A DNA stretch of 64,000 nt from Labilithrix sp. (GCA_019637155.1 JAHBWE010000010.1:186001-250000), one strand, 5' to 3'; shown: positions 19,847-29,527, numbered from the stretch's first letter. Numbers and translations: made by a program. The notes: generated by a model not told the origin, from the letters alone.

Positions 19847-20599
19847 TCATGTGGAATCCGCGGACGGCGGCGGAATCGTGCGCGCCCAGCTCCCGAGATA
19901 ACGCGACGCGACGAGCGGGTGGGAGCGGAAGCCCTGCGGGTCCGCCTCGACCGCGACCTCGCCGTCGAGGAGGAGCACCGCGCGCGTGCAGACGCGGAGC
20001 GCCTCCTCGACGTGATGGTCCGCGAGCAAGATGCAGACGCCGTCGTCCTCCGCGAGCCTCCGCAACATGTCGCCGAGGCGGCTCGCTTGCTGCGGATCGA
20101 CGCCGGCGAACGGCTCGTCGCAGACGAGGACCTTCGGCGGACGCGTCAGCGCGCGCGCGAGCTCGAGGCGCCGCCGCTCGCCGCCCGAGAGCTCGCCGGC
20201 GCGGACCTCGAGGTGATCGGCGAGCTGGACGCGCGCCGCCATCGCCGTGATCTCGCCCGCCGCGGCCGGCTTGGCGTGGACGACGCGGTAGTACGAGGCG
20301 AGGTTGTCGCGGACGGAGAGGTCCCACAGCACGCTCGGCGCTTGCGGGACGTACGAGAGGCCGCGCCGCGCGCGCGCCCAGAGCGGGAGCTTCGTCACGT
20401 CGGCGCCGAAGAGCTCGACGCGACCGGAGGCGACGCTGCTCTCGCCGACGAGCGCGCGGAAGAGCGTCGACTTGCCGGCGCCGGACGGGCCGAGGACGCC
20501 GAGCACCTCGCCGCTCCGCGCGCTGAGGTCGACGCCGCGGAGGATGGTCTTCGTGCCGCGCGCGACCTTGACGGCGATCCCGGCGATGGCGTCCGTCAC
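19847..20599 (-). CDS. lptB: LPS export ABC transporter ATP-binding protein
   Basis: Protein of 250 residues. Walker A is GPSGAGKST, the ABC signature is LSGGERRRLELARAL and Walker B is VLVCDEPFAGVDP, followed by the switch His in LADHHVEE. The GVDP Walker B context and the position directly after an LptA-like gene identify LptB. It powers transfer of lipopolysaccharide from the inner membrane through LptFGC to LptA. The GTG start at 20597-20599 is chosen because it lies 17 bp after lptA and just before the conserved N-terminus. No lptC, lptF or lptG is in the window. Confidence 0.9.
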   Translation of the reverse strand: MTDAIAGIAVKVARGTKTILRGVDLSARSGEVLGVLGPSGAGKSTLFRALVGESSVASGRVELFGADVTKLPLWARARRGLSYVPQAPSVLWDLSVRDNLASYYRVVHAKPAAAGEITAMAARVQLADHLEVRAGELSGGERRRLELARALTRPPKVLVCDEPFAGVDPQQASRLGDMLRRLAEDDGVCILLADHHVEEALRVCTRAVLLLDGEVAVEADPQGFRSHPLVASRYLGSWARTIPPPSADST

Positions 20600-20616
20600 G
20601 TCGTTCGCGTCTCGCG

Positions 20617-21090
20617 TCAGGGCTTGGGGACGGGGATGGAGCCCTTGATCTGCGTCGCGGTCACCTTCGCGGTCGCGAGCTCGATCGTCGCCTTCTCGGC
20701 CTGGATCCAGCCCTGACCGCGCGAGAGCTTCACGCCGCCGCGCATCTCCAGCGTCTGCTTCACGAGGTCGAGCTCGACCTCCGGCGCTTCGCCGTGGACG
20801 CCGCGCACGTCGGCGACGACGCCGCCGGAGCCCTTCGCCCAGCGCACGTGCGGGGTCGCGTCGAACTTGAGATCGAAGCGCGGGCAGCGCACGGTGAGGT
20901 CGCCCTTCGAGAGCACGACCTTGCCCGCGAGCACCGCCGTCCCCGTCGCGACGTCGATCTCGAGGCTGTCCGCCTGCACGCTCACGTCGCCCTTGCCGAC
21001 GTCGAGGAGCGGATCGGCGGTCACGCTCGGCGCGAACGTCGACGACATGCCGACGATCGAGGCAGCGAGGACGAAGCGGCGGAGCGCCAT
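20617..21090 (-). CDS. lptA: LptA/OstA-like periplasmic protein
   Basis: Protein of 157 residues with a signal peptide (MALRRFVLAAS ... TAD) and an OstA-type beta-jellyroll pattern: repeated strands such as VQADSLEIDVATGTAVLAG, LTVRCPRFDLKF and QTLEMRGGVKLSRG. It is expected to carry LPS across the periplasm. The coupling with lptB supports the assignment although sequence identity in this family is low. It is divergent from the Sel1 lipoprotein gene with 51 bp between starts. Confidence 0.82.
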   Translation of the reverse strand: MALRRFVLAASIVGMSSTFAPSVTADPLLDVGKGDVSVQADSLEIDVATGTAVLAGKVVLSKGDLTVRCPRFDLKFDATPHVRWAKGSGGVVADVRGVHGEAPEVELDLVKQTLEMRGGVKLSRGQGWIQAEKATIELATAKVTATQIKGSIPVPKP

Positions 21091-21141
21091 GCCCGTCGAT
21101 CCTAGTCTCTTCGCCGCTCGGTTGCACGCTAACGTGCCGGC

Positions 21142-22746
21142 GTGACCTCTCGCCTCCTCGTCTCTCTCTTCGCGCTCGCCGTCGCGGGCTGCGCCGCCGC
21201 GGTGCGTCCGCCCGCGCCGACGTACGCCGCCGCCGCCGGCGCGCCGTCGTGCGCGCTCGTCGCGGAGCGCAGCGAGCCGTTCGTCGTCGACTGGCGCGTC
21301 GACAAGCGCGGCGATCTCGAGGCCGCGCTCGGAAAGGGGACCGTCGTCGTCGCGTACGACTGCGACAAGCTCCGCATCTTGAGCGACTGCTCGGCGGAGG
21401 GCTCGTACGCGTTCGCGGGGGTGACGGAGAAGGAGCAGCTCATTCGCCTCGTCGACGCCGACGAGATCCGCGCGAACCTCCCGCTCTCCGGCGGCGCGCT
21501 CTCGGGCACGCTGAAGGGCTCGCTCGAGCGCGGCGCGACCCTCGACGTCGCGCTCGCCCTCGTCGGGACGAAGACGAGCTCGCGCCTCGACGTCGCGCCG
21601 AGCGACCTGAAGGGCGACTGCGCGGGCGCGACCCACTTCGTGCGAAGCGCGACGCTCGGCGCCTTCGTCATGCGCACCGGCACGCGCGCGAAGACGGCGG
21701 CGGCGGCGGACCTCCTCGCCGGCGCCGCCTCGGCGTCGAGCGGCAGCGAGGAGCTCGTCGAGAACCGCGACGGCTCGGTGGAGGCGTGCCGCGCGGCGGA
21801 CCCCACGAAGGACACGCCGCCGGCGCGCTGCGCGAGCCCGCTGCGGCTCCGGCTCCGCCCGATCAAGGCGGGCGCGGCGACGGTCGCGGAGGAGCCGCCG
21901 CAGTGCCCGCCCGGGCTCGTGCGGTTCGACGACGGCAAGTGTGGGAAGCGCAGCGCCGACGCGCCGTTCATCTGCGACCCGAGCAACGCGATCGAGTGCG
22001 AGCAGCAGTGCACGCGCGGCTCGCTCGTGAGCTGCGTGTACCTCGGCAAGTCCGTGCGCGAGACGGCGCCGGATCGAGCGGTGAAGCTGTACGAGCGCGC
22101 GTGCGACGGCGGTGTCGCGGAGGGATGCGGGCGGCTCGGCGCGATGAAGTCCGACCTCGGGCTCCTCGAGCGCTCGTGCCGCGACGGTTGGTTCCCGGCG
22201 TGCACCGCGGTCGGCGCGACGAAATTCAAGGCGGGCGACAAGGTCGACGTCGTCGCCGCGTTCAAGCGCGGCTGCGACGGCGGCAGCGCCGACGACTGCG
22301 AGAGCTACGGCGCCCTCTTCGTGATGAAGTTCCTCCCGCCGAACGACGCCGAGCAGCTCCGCGCGTTCCAGCGCGCGTGCGAAGGAGGCTCGAAGGTGGG
22401 CTGCGCGAACCTCGCGCAGATGTACGCGCAGGGGCGCGGCACGTCGACGGACGTCGCGCGCGCGGTCACGCTCCTCCGCTCGTCATGCGATCGCGGCGCG
22501 TCCGCCTCGTGCGCCGCGCTCTCGTCGCACTACCTCGCCGGCAACGGCGTCGAGCGCGATCCGGCGAAGGCGCTCGCGCTGATGGAGCGCGCGTGCGAAG
22601 GCGACGATCGCGGGAGCTGCCTCGTCCTCGGGATGATGTACCAGAACGGCACCGGCCGCCCCGCCGACGAGGCGAAGGCCCGCGCCGCGTTCGTCCGCGC
22701 GTGCGAGGGCGGCGTCGAGGAGGCGTGCGCGGCGGCGAAGCGCTAG
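21142..22746 (+). CDS. Sel1-repeat lipoprotein
   Basis: Protein of 534 residues with a lipobox (LAVAGC). The first half (about 30-280) is unrecognised. The second half has at least six Sel1-type repeats of about 35 residues, each containing an ACDGG/ACEGG turn and a GC(G/A)xL pattern (for example AVKLYERACDGGVAEGCGRLG; ALALMERACEGDDRGSCLVLG). Such proteins usually act as scaffolds in the envelope. GTG start at 21142 is chosen for the signal peptide. The stop overlaps the end of the convergent GTPase gene by 4 bp (22743-22746). Confidence 0.86.
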   Translation: MTSRLLVSLFALAVAGCAAAVRPPAPTYAAAAGAPSCALVAERSEPFVVDWRVDKRGDLEAALGKGTVVVAYDCDKLRILSDCSAEGSYAFAGVTEKEQLIRLVDADEIRANLPLSGGALSGTLKGSLERGATLDVALALVGTKTSSRLDVAPSDLKGDCAGATHFVRSATLGAFVMRTGTRAKTAAAADLLAGAASASSGSEELVENRDGSVEACRAADPTKDTPPARCASPLRLRLRPIKAGAATVAEEPPQCPPGLVRFDDGKCGKRSADAPFICDPSNAIECEQQCTRGSLVSCVYLGKSVRETAPDRAVKLYERACDGGVAEGCGRLGAMKSDLGLLERSCRDGWFPACTAVGATKFKAGDKVDVVAAFKRGCDGGSADDCESYGALFVMKFLPPNDAEQLRAFQRACEGGSKVGCANLAQMYAQGRGTSTDVARAVTLLRSSCDRGASASCAALSSHYLAGNGVERDPAKALALMERACEGDDRGSCLVLGMMYQNGTGRPADEAKARAAFVRACEGGVEEACAAAKR

Positions 22747-25301
22747 GAGCGCGGCTCGAGCGCCTTCAGGAAGGCCTCGAGCTCCGCGACGCGGCCCTCG
22801 GCCTGGCCGCGGATCGGCGGCGCGGCGGCGAGGTCCATCAGGTGCTCCACCAGCGACGCGATCGCGCTGCGCGTGAGCGGGAGGAGCGCGTCGGCCTTGC
22901 CGTTCGTCGCCGCGAACGTGCGCACCGCGGCGTGGACGACGGGGAGGAGGTCGTCGGCGCGCGCGCCCTCCACCGGCGTGCTCGTCTGCCCCATCGCGAT
23001 GCTCGCGAGGACCTTCGCGAGCGGCGGCGCGAGGCGGTCGCGCGCGCGATCGATGCGGTAGCGGATGAGGGTCGGATCGTTCGCCGCTTGCTCGCGATCA
23101 CGGCCGGTGACGACGACGTCGAGGTCGTGCTTCCACTCCGCGGCCGGGGCGGTGAGCGCGCCGGCGACGACCTGCGCCGCCTGATCCGCCTCGCGCTCGA
23201 GCGACGCGGCGCGGAGGGCGAGCTCCTGCGCGCGCGCGCGGGCGGCGTCGATCTTGGCGCGCTCGTCGCTCGCGTGCTCGCGCGCGCGCTCGAGCATGAG
23301 CGTGACGACGCGCGCGGCGCGGCGGCGGAGGCCGCGCTCCTTGAGCTCGACGCTGCGGCCGACGAGCTGCTCGTCGAGGAGCTTCTGCACGTTCTCCCAG
23401 TTCGACTTCGCGAGCGCATCTTCGTCGCCGAGCTTGCCCGAGAGCGCGAGGCGCGCGGAGAGCGCGAGCGGCGGCGCCCACGAGGTGAGCCCCGTCTCCG
23501 CGAGCGACTCGTGCACGTTCGCCATCACGGTGTCGAGGTCGGCGGGCTTGAGGCGGTCGGCCTTGTTGACGAGGAGCTGCACCGGCAGCGCGGTGACGCG
23601 CGCCTCGTCGAGGATGCGGAGCTCCGTCTGCTTGAGCGGCTGGCCCGCGTCGAGGAGCCAGATCGCGGCGTCGGCCTCCTCGAACGCGGAGCGCGCCGCG
23701 ACGGTGTGGCGGAGGTCGGGGGCGTTGAAACCGGGAGTATCGAGGATCTCGACGCGCGTGAGCGACGCGATCGGCTGGAGGATCTCGACGCGCTTCACGT
23801 GCTCCTCGCCCGCGCTCTTCAGCGCCGCGCGGAGCTCGCTCGAGGGGACGATGCGCTCCTTCACCTCGCCCGGCGCGTCGTCGTGGAGCTGGATGCGGGC
23901 GAAGGGATCGGGCGCGTAGCGGAGGTGATGGAGCGTCGCGGTGGTGGGGAGCACGCCGGTCGGCGCGACGTCGGCGCCGATGACGGCGTTGATGAAGGTG
24001 CTCTTGCCGGCGTTGAACTCGCCGACGATCGCGACGCGCACGGGGCGCGATCGTTCCATCGCGAGCTCCGCCACCTTCGCCGTCGCGTCGAGGGCGTGGA
24101 GGCCGCGCGCGTGGAGGTCGAGGCGGGTGAGGACCTTGGTCCAGTCGCTCGGCGCGCCCGACGGCGGCACCCACGTCGCGAGCGCCTCCGCCCGCGCGGC
24201 GTCGGCCCACGCCCGCGCGCGCGGCGACGACACGCCGCCGAGCTCGTCGAGGATCGCGGAGGCCTCGCCCGCGTCGCGGAGCCGCGCGGGGGAGGGGAGG
24301 AGGCGCGCCTCTTCGATCGCGGCGTCCTTCGTGTCGCTCTTCTCCTGCGAAGAGAGGAGCCCGAGCGCGACCGCGAGCGCGGCGTGATCGCGGTCCTCGA
24401 GCGCCGCGTCGAGGAGCGGGCGCGCCGCGCTCACGTCGCCGCTGCGGACCGCGGCGACGAGCGCGGTGCGGGCTTCGTCGCGCCGCCCCTCCGCGCGCGC
24501 GAACGCCGCGCGCCACCGCGCGCCCTCGCTCTCTCCTCTGCCCGCGACGACCGTGCGGATCCGCGCGCGCGTCGCCTCGTCGGTCGGGATCCACGCGAGG
24601 GCGGAGGCGAGGGCCTCGCTCGCGCCGCGGGCCTCGAGCACCATCGCGCGGACGAGGAGCGGGAACGCGGCGGCGTCGCCGGTGGCGGCGAGGACGCGCC
24701 CCTGCACGAGCGCCGCGCGCGCGTCGGTCGGGTCGGCCTCGAGCGCGGCGAGCACGGTCTTCGCGCCCTCGAGGTCGTCCTGGAGGAGCCGCGCCTCCGC
24801 GCGCCGGAGCTGCACGTCGGCGTCCTTCGTGATGCCGAGCCGCTCGAGCCACAGCTCCGCGCGATCGCCGTCGCCGTTCGCGAGGTCGCGATCGGCGAGC
24901 CAGAGCAGCGCCTCGCGCCGCGCGTCGCTCCCGGCCTCGGCCACCGCGAGCGCGCGGAGGAACGCGTCGCGCGCCTCGTCGATCGGCGCGCCGACGCGCT
25001 CGCGGGCGCGCCCGAGGCGCACCCAGACCTCGGCGCGCGAGCCGACGCGCGAGGCGAGCTCCTCGAGCGTGAGGGCGAGCTCCGCGTCGAGCTTCGCTGC
25101 TTCGCACGCGTCGGCGAGGAGCGCGAGGCCGAGCGGCGAGTGCGGCACGCGCTGGAGCATCGCCTTCGCCGAGCGGCGCGCGGCCATCGCGTCGCCGCGC
25201 GCGAGCGCCTCTTCCCCGTCACGGAGGTAGCCCTCGACGCCGGCGAGCACGACCTCGACGCGCCCGAACCATCCCGCGATCGTCTCCGCGAGCCGTGACA
25301 T
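22743..25301 (-). CDS. dynamin-like GTPase with N-terminal TPR-like region
   Basis: Protein of 852 residues. The GTPase domain is at about 415-600: G1 GEFNAGKST, G2 in TTATLHH, G3 DTPG, G4 NKAD. The spacing and GEFNAGKST form match bacterial dynamin-like proteins. The N-terminal 400 residues are Ala/Arg/Leu-rich helices in TPR-like repeats (ALARGDAMAARRSAKAML; DDLEGAKTVLAALEADP). The C-terminal 250 residues are long helices (GED/stalk-like). Bacterial dynamin-like proteins remodel membranes; the TPR-like front is a less common combination. Standalone gene, 46 bp after the NFACT-like gene on the same strand. Confidence 0.88.
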   Translation of the reverse strand: MSRLAETIAGWFGRVEVVLAGVEGYLRDGEEALARGDAMAARRSAKAMLQRVPHSPLGLALLADACEAAKLDAELALTLEELASRVGSRAEVWVRLGRARERVGAPIDEARDAFLRALAVAEAGSDARREALLWLADRDLANGDGDRAELWLERLGITKDADVQLRRAEARLLQDDLEGAKTVLAALEADPTDARAALVQGRVLAATGDAAAFPLLVRAMVLEARGASEALASALAWIPTDEATRARIRTVVAGRGESEGARWRAAFARAEGRRDEARTALVAAVRSGDVSAARPLLDAALEDRDHAALAVALGLLSSQEKSDTKDAAIEEARLLPSPARLRDAGEASAILDELGGVSSPRARAWADAARAEALATWVPPSGAPSDWTKVLTRLDLHARGLHALDATAKVAELAMERSRPVRVAIVGEFNAGKSTFINAVIGADVAPTGVLPTTATLHHLRYAPDPFARIQLHDDAPGEVKERIVPSSELRAALKSAGEEHVKRVEILQPIASLTRVEILDTPGFNAPDLRHTVAARSAFEEADAAIWLLDAGQPLKQTELRILDEARVTALPVQLLVNKADRLKPADLDTVMANVHESLAETGLTSWAPPLALSARLALSGKLGDEDALAKSNWENVQKLLDEQLVGRSVELKERGLRRRAARVVTLMLERAREHASDERAKIDAARARAQELALRAASLEREADQAAQVVAGALTAPAAEWKHDLDVVVTGRDREQAANDPTLIRYRIDRARDRLAPPLAKVLASIAMGQTSTPVEGARADDLLPVVHAAVRTFAATNGKADALLPLTRSAIASLVEHLMDLAAAPPIRGQAEGRVAELEAFLKALEPRS

Positions 25302-25347
25302 GACGCATGTTTATCACGCGCTCCGAAACCATTGGACACGTTGAGCG

Positions 25348-26640
25348 TCACGCGTCCTCCCGCTCGAGCAGGCCGCGGAGGAGCTCCGGCTCGACGCGGA
25401 GGACCAGGACCTTCTCCCGATCGACGACGACGAAGCCCGGCGGCGAGCCCTTCGGCTTCCGGAGGTAGCGGCGATCGGTGTATTGTACATCGACCACGTC
25501 CTCGCTCCGCGCGTCGGAGAAATGCGCGGCGAGGTGGGCCGCGTCGACGAGGTCCTCCGCCGGGCAGGTCTGGCCCTTGTCGAGGGGGACGATGACGTGG
25601 GCGCCGGTCTTGTCCTTCGCGTGGAGCCAGAGATCGTGCGGGCGCGCGACGTGGAGCGTGAGGGCGTCGTTATCGGCCGCGCCCTTCCCCGCGAAGAGCC
25701 TCCGCCCGCTCCGCGCGAAGAAGGTGCGGAACGGTACGCGTGTCTTCGCGGAGGGGTCCTTGCGCTTCGCGTGCGTAAGGGCGCCCGGCAGCGTCACGTC
25801 GCGCGGGGCCGCGCGCTTCGCGGCGTGGAGCGCCTCGTCGATCGCGGGGAGCTCGGACGCCGACGCCACGCGCGCGCGCGCCTCGTCGATCGCGCCGAGC
25901 TGCGCTTCGGTCTGGGCGAGGCGCTCCTCCGCGATGCGCGCGCCGAGGCGGAGGCGCTTCGATCGCTTGAACATCGCCGCGACCTGGTCCTTCGCGCTCT
26001 TGCTCGGATCGAGCGGCACCTCGAGCGGGACCGCCTCGCCGCTCGACCAGTCGGTGACGACGAGCTTCGTCGCGCCGCGCGGGGCGCGCGCCGCCTCCGC
26101 GACGAGCCACTGCGCCTGCGCGGCGATGCGGTCGGCCTGGCCGATCTTGTCGAGGTCGCCGCGCACCGCCTCGCGCCGCCGCGCGATCTTCTGCGCGGCG
26201 CGGTCGAGGAGGCGCGTCACCTCGGCGCGGCGGAGATCGAGCGCGGCCGCGGTGACGGCGGCGGCGATCGCCTCGCCGCGTTCCTCGAGCGCGCCACGGT
26301 CGAGCGCCTCGAACGGGACCGCGCCTTCGCCCGGGCCGCCGTCGGTCACGACGACGCGGCCGCCTTGGACGCGGAGGACGCGCGCGTCGCCGCGCTGATC
26401 GACGAAGACCTCCGCCGGTCCGAGCGCGACCACGTGCGCGCCCTCGAGCGCGTCCTCCCGCGCGCGCTGGCGCTCCGCGCCGGCGGGGAGCTTGCCGCCC
26501 CACAGCGTGCGCCGGACCTCGGGATCGAGGAGGCCCGCGCCGCCGGCCGCGACCACGACGAGCGAGGTCCGGCCCGGGACGCGCACCTTCAGGACCACGA
26601 CGCGCTCGGAGCAGGCGGCTTCTTGGACGAGCGCGGGCAT
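25348..26640 (-). CDS. NFACT/RqcH-like protein (short form)
   Basis: Protein of 430 residues. The C-terminal NFACT-R domain is well preserved (RTFFARSGRRLFAGKGA, then PHDLWLHAKDKTGAHVIV), and a coiled-coil stretch (about 130-280) precedes it. This layout belongs to the RqcH/NEMF (FbpA) family, which adds Ala tails to nascent chains on stalled 50S subunits. The N-terminal NFACT-N region is much shorter than in typical 550-600 residue members, so tailing activity is uncertain. A role in ribosome rescue or RNA binding is inferred. The gene is divergent from the kinase gene, 63 bp between starts. Confidence 0.82.
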   Translation of the reverse strand: MPALVQEAACSERVVVLKVRVPGRTSLVVVAAGGAGLLDPEVRRTLWGGKLPAGAERQRAREDALEGAHVVALGPAEVFVDQRGDARVLRVQGGRVVVTDGGPGEGAVPFEALDRGALEERGEAIAAAVTAAALDLRRAEVTRLLDRAAQKIARRREAVRGDLDKIGQADRIAAQAQWLVAEAARAPRGATKLVVTDWSSGEAVPLEVPLDPSKSAKDQVAAMFKRSKRLRLGARIAEERLAQTEAQLGAIDEARARVASASELPAIDEALHAAKRAAPRDVTLPGALTHAKRKDPSAKTRVPFRTFFARSGRRLFAGKGAADNDALTLHVARPHDLWLHAKDKTGAHVIVPLDKGQTCPAEDLVDAAHLAAHFSDARSEDVVDVQYTDRRYLRKPKGSPPGFVVVDREKVLVLRVEPELLRGLLEREDA

Positions 26641-26703
26641 GGGCCGGGTGGATCATACGCGCGCCATGGCGGACCGGGTTTCTTCGGGCGTACGCTCGGA
26701 TCG

Positions 26704-28482
26704 TTGAAGGCGCGTCACTCCTTTCCGCCCGGGCACACGAGCGCCGCGCGCCTCAAGGCGCTGCTCGCGTGCCTCGAGTCGGAGAAGGGCGCCGCCGCCG
26801 CGGAGGCGTGGCTCGGGAAGCTGCGGCTCGCGCGGAACGACCTCGAGGACGAGACGCGGAACCTCCCGCTCGTCGCGCTCCGCAGCGCGCTCGACGCGTT
26901 CGTCGAGCGCGTGCCCGACGGGATCGAGAAGAGCGCGACGTTCCTCGCCGCGCGCGACAACCTCGGCGGCTGGGCGCGCATGCTGCGCGGCATCCGCGCG
27001 CCGGAGGAGGCGTTCGCGCGCATGGACGCGGGCGAGAGCGAGCACGGGCGCACGACGCGCTGGGAGACGCTCGAGTCGCGCCCGGGCTACTGGAAGGGAC
27101 GCGTGCATCTTACACACGATCCCGCGCTCGAGGAGGACGGGCTCCTCGCCCAGGCGCGCGCGGTCGAGCTCTCGGTCGTGCCGACGCTCTTCGGCTACCC
27201 GCGCGGGGAGGTGAGGACGCTCGAGAAGAGCGACGAGAAGCAGGACTTCGAGGTGTCGTGGCGCGTCCCGTCCCCGAAGCGCGGCGCGATCATGGGCCTC
27301 GTCGGCGGCGGCGTCGCGGGCGCGGCCGTCTACGGCGTCAACCCCGCGCCGGCGTCCCTCGGCGCGCTCGCGCTCGCGCCGCTCGTCTCCGCCGGCGTCC
27401 TCGCGTTCCTCCAGTCGAAGGAGGCGCGCCGGATCGAGTCGGCCGCGCAGACGATCCGCGTGAGCGCGCTCGAGCGCAGCCTCGCGCTGCGCGAGAAGGC
27501 GTCGCGCGGCGGGAGCGGCGACCTCGAGGGCACCGTCATCGCGGGGCAGTTCCGCATCGGCGCGCGGATGGGCTCCGGCGCGAGCGGCGTCATCTACGAG
27601 GCGACGCGCCTCGCCGACGGCATGCCGGTCGCGATCAAGCTCCTCCGCGCCGCGACCGCGCACGACGTCACCGCGTCGGATCGCCTGCGGCGCGAGTCGG
27701 AGGCGCTCGGCCTCTCTTGGCACCCGAACGTCGTCGAGGTGATCGATCACGGTCACCTCGCGGACGGCACCTCGTACCTCGTGATGGAGCTGCTCCGCGG
27801 CGAGATGCTCGCGACGCGCCTCAAATACCGCGTCCGCCTCACGCCGAAGGAGCTCCTGCCGATCGCGAAGCAGGTCTGCGAGGCGCTCGTCGCGATCCAC
27901 GCCGCCGGCGTCGTGCACCGCGACCTCAAGCCGTCGAACATCTACCTCGTGCCCGATCCGGAGGAGGGGCCCGACGCCGAGCGGGTGAAGGTCTTCGACT
28001 TCGGGATCGCGCGCGTCGAGTGGGAGGAGATGCGGATCACGAACATCGGCGCGCCGCTCGGGACGCCGGGGTACATGTCGCCGGAGCAGGAGACGGGCGG
28101 AGAGATCGACGCGCGGAGCGATCTCTACGCCGCGGGCGCGGTGTTCTACGAGTGCCTCGTCGGCGAGCCGCCGCCGATCGACGCGAGCGACATGTGGACG
28201 CCGGGTACGCGCCCGCCGTCGTCGTTCGCGATCCGCCTCGCGGAGGAGGCGGCGATCCGCGCGGACTCGGGCGTGCAGCGCGCCTCGAGCCGCATGCCCT
28301 CGGCCGCGCCCGCCGCCGCCGCGGTCCCGGTCGACGCGCCGCCGGAGTGGCGCACGATCATCGAGCGCGCGCTGGCGAAGCGGGCGAACGATCGCTTCCA
28401 GGACGCGCGATCGCTCCTCGCTGCGATCAAGGCGCTCGACCCGACGTCGATCCGCCCCGCATCTGATAGATCTGGGACGTGA
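26704..28482 (+). CDS. Ser/Thr protein kinase with N-terminal membrane-associated extension
   Basis: Protein of 592 residues. The kinase domain is C-terminal (about 280-550): glycine loop GARMGSGASGVIYE, Lys in VAIKLL, HRDLKPSN, DFGIARV, and GTPGYMSPEQ. The N-terminal 200 residues are unrecognised; a hydrophobic pair (IMGLVGGGVAGAAVYG, LGALALAPLVSAGVLAFL) at about 200-240 suggests a membrane hairpin. No in-frame ATG gives the N-terminus, so the TTG at 26704 is chosen; this start is the weakest part of the call. The stop overlaps the M48-like lipoprotein start (GTGA, 28479-28482), so the two are coupled and may work together. Confidence 0.88.
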   Translation: MKARHSFPPGHTSAARLKALLACLESEKGAAAAEAWLGKLRLARNDLEDETRNLPLVALRSALDAFVERVPDGIEKSATFLAARDNLGGWARMLRGIRAPEEAFARMDAGESEHGRTTRWETLESRPGYWKGRVHLTHDPALEEDGLLAQARAVELSVVPTLFGYPRGEVRTLEKSDEKQDFEVSWRVPSPKRGAIMGLVGGGVAGAAVYGVNPAPASLGALALAPLVSAGVLAFLQSKEARRIESAAQTIRVSALERSLALREKASRGGSGDLEGTVIAGQFRIGARMGSGASGVIYEATRLADGMPVAIKLLRAATAHDVTASDRLRRESEALGLSWHPNVVEVIDHGHLADGTSYLVMELLRGEMLATRLKYRVRLTPKELLPIAKQVCEALVAIHAAGVVHRDLKPSNIYLVPDPEEGPDAERVKVFDFGIARVEWEEMRITNIGAPLGTPGYMSPEQETGGEIDARSDLYAAGAVFYECLVGEPPPIDASDMWTPGTRPPSSFAIRLAEEAAIRADSGVQRASSRMPSAAPAAAAVPVDAPPEWRTIIERALAKRANDRFQDARSLLAAIKALDPTSIRPASDRSGT

Positions 28483-29501
28483 CGTCGCTTCGCTATCTCG
28501 GGCTCGCTTCTCTCCTCCTCCTCGCCGGCTGCCGCGAATCGGCGCAGGCCTCCACCACGCCGCAGCAACAGCAGCAGCCGCCGGGCTACTACTACCCGCC
28601 GCAGCAGCAGCCGTACCCGTCGCAGCAGCCGCCGGGGCAGCAGCCGCCTCCCGGCGTGCAGCCGCAGGTCCCGGCGCAGCAGCGCCCGCTCCTCGCGCCG
28701 CTCATCGGGCAGGCCGCGCAGGAGCAAGAGGTGAGGATGATCCTCTCGGAGCTCATCAACGCGCTCCCGGCGCAGAGCCGTCCGCTCGTGGCGAACATCC
28801 CGCTCAACGTCGATCCGACGCCGGAGGTGAACGCCTTCGCGGGCTGCGACGACAAGGGCAACCCCTACATGGCGGCGACCGCCGGCATCCTCGAGGCGGT
28901 CGACGCGATCTCGCAGACGAAGGCGACCGACGAGCTGTTCGGCACGCAGACGTACGAGGCTTACTGCGCGCAGGTGCTGCCGCAGCTGGTGCAGAGCCAG
29001 CAGGCGCGCGCGGGCCTCCCCGCCGGGATCATCCCGCAGCAGTACGGCGGCGATCCGCGGCGGTGGTCGCGCGCGCGGGAGATCTTCCAGGACGTGATCG
29101 CGTTCACGTTCGGGCACGAGCTCGCGCATCACTACCTCGGGCACACCGGCTGCGCGAAGGGCCAGGCCCTCGGCGGCGCGCCGGACCTCTCGCGCGCGGG
29201 GCGGCTCCTCTCGAACATCGTGCCGGTGTTCAACCAGTTCCAGGAGAGCGCGTCCGACTCGTCGGGCGTCTACAACGTGCTCGACGCGGGCCGCGCGCGC
29301 CGCCCGCAGTACGAGTGGTCGGAGTACGGCGGGGTCACGCTCCTCGACTACTTCGCGCGCCTCGAGCGCGCCGCCGGCGGCGGCGGCCCGCTCAGCGTGC
29401 TGTCCCCGATCGCGCTCCTGAAGAGCCACCCGAACCCGCTCCTCCGCATCCCGATCGTCCAGCAATACGCGCGCACATGGCGAAGCACGCACCCTGGCTG
29501 A
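28479..29501 (+). CDS. M48-like metalloprotease lipoprotein
   Basis: Protein of 340 residues, GTG start overlapping the kinase stop. The lipobox is LLLAGC. A Gln/Pro/Tyr-rich low-complexity segment follows (about residues 30-65), encoded by a CAG/CCG-rich tract. The zinc site is FGHELAHHYLGH (HExxH) and a likely third ligand is the Glu of QESASDSSG, as in M48 peptidases (ESxAD). Expected role: outer-membrane or periplasmic proteolysis, like BepA or LoiP. Coupling to a Ser/Thr kinase is unusual and suggests envelope-stress signalling, but that is inference. Confidence 0.86.
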   Translation: MTSLRYLGLASLLLLAGCRESAQASTTPQQQQQPPGYYYPPQQQPYPSQQPPGQQPPPGVQPQVPAQQRPLLAPLIGQAAQEQEVRMILSELINALPAQSRPLVANIPLNVDPTPEVNAFAGCDDKGNPYMAATAGILEAVDAISQTKATDELFGTQTYEAYCAQVLPQLVQSQQARAGLPAGIIPQQYGGDPRRWSRAREIFQDVIAFTFGHELAHHYLGHTGCAKGQALGGAPDLSRAGRLLSNIVPVFNQFQESASDSSGVYNVLDAGRARRPQYEWSEYGGVTLLDYFARLERAAGGGGPLSVLSPIALLKSHPNPLLRIPIVQQYARTWRSTHPG

Positions 29502-29527
29502 CGGCCGCTTCCGACTGCTTCTAGCGG

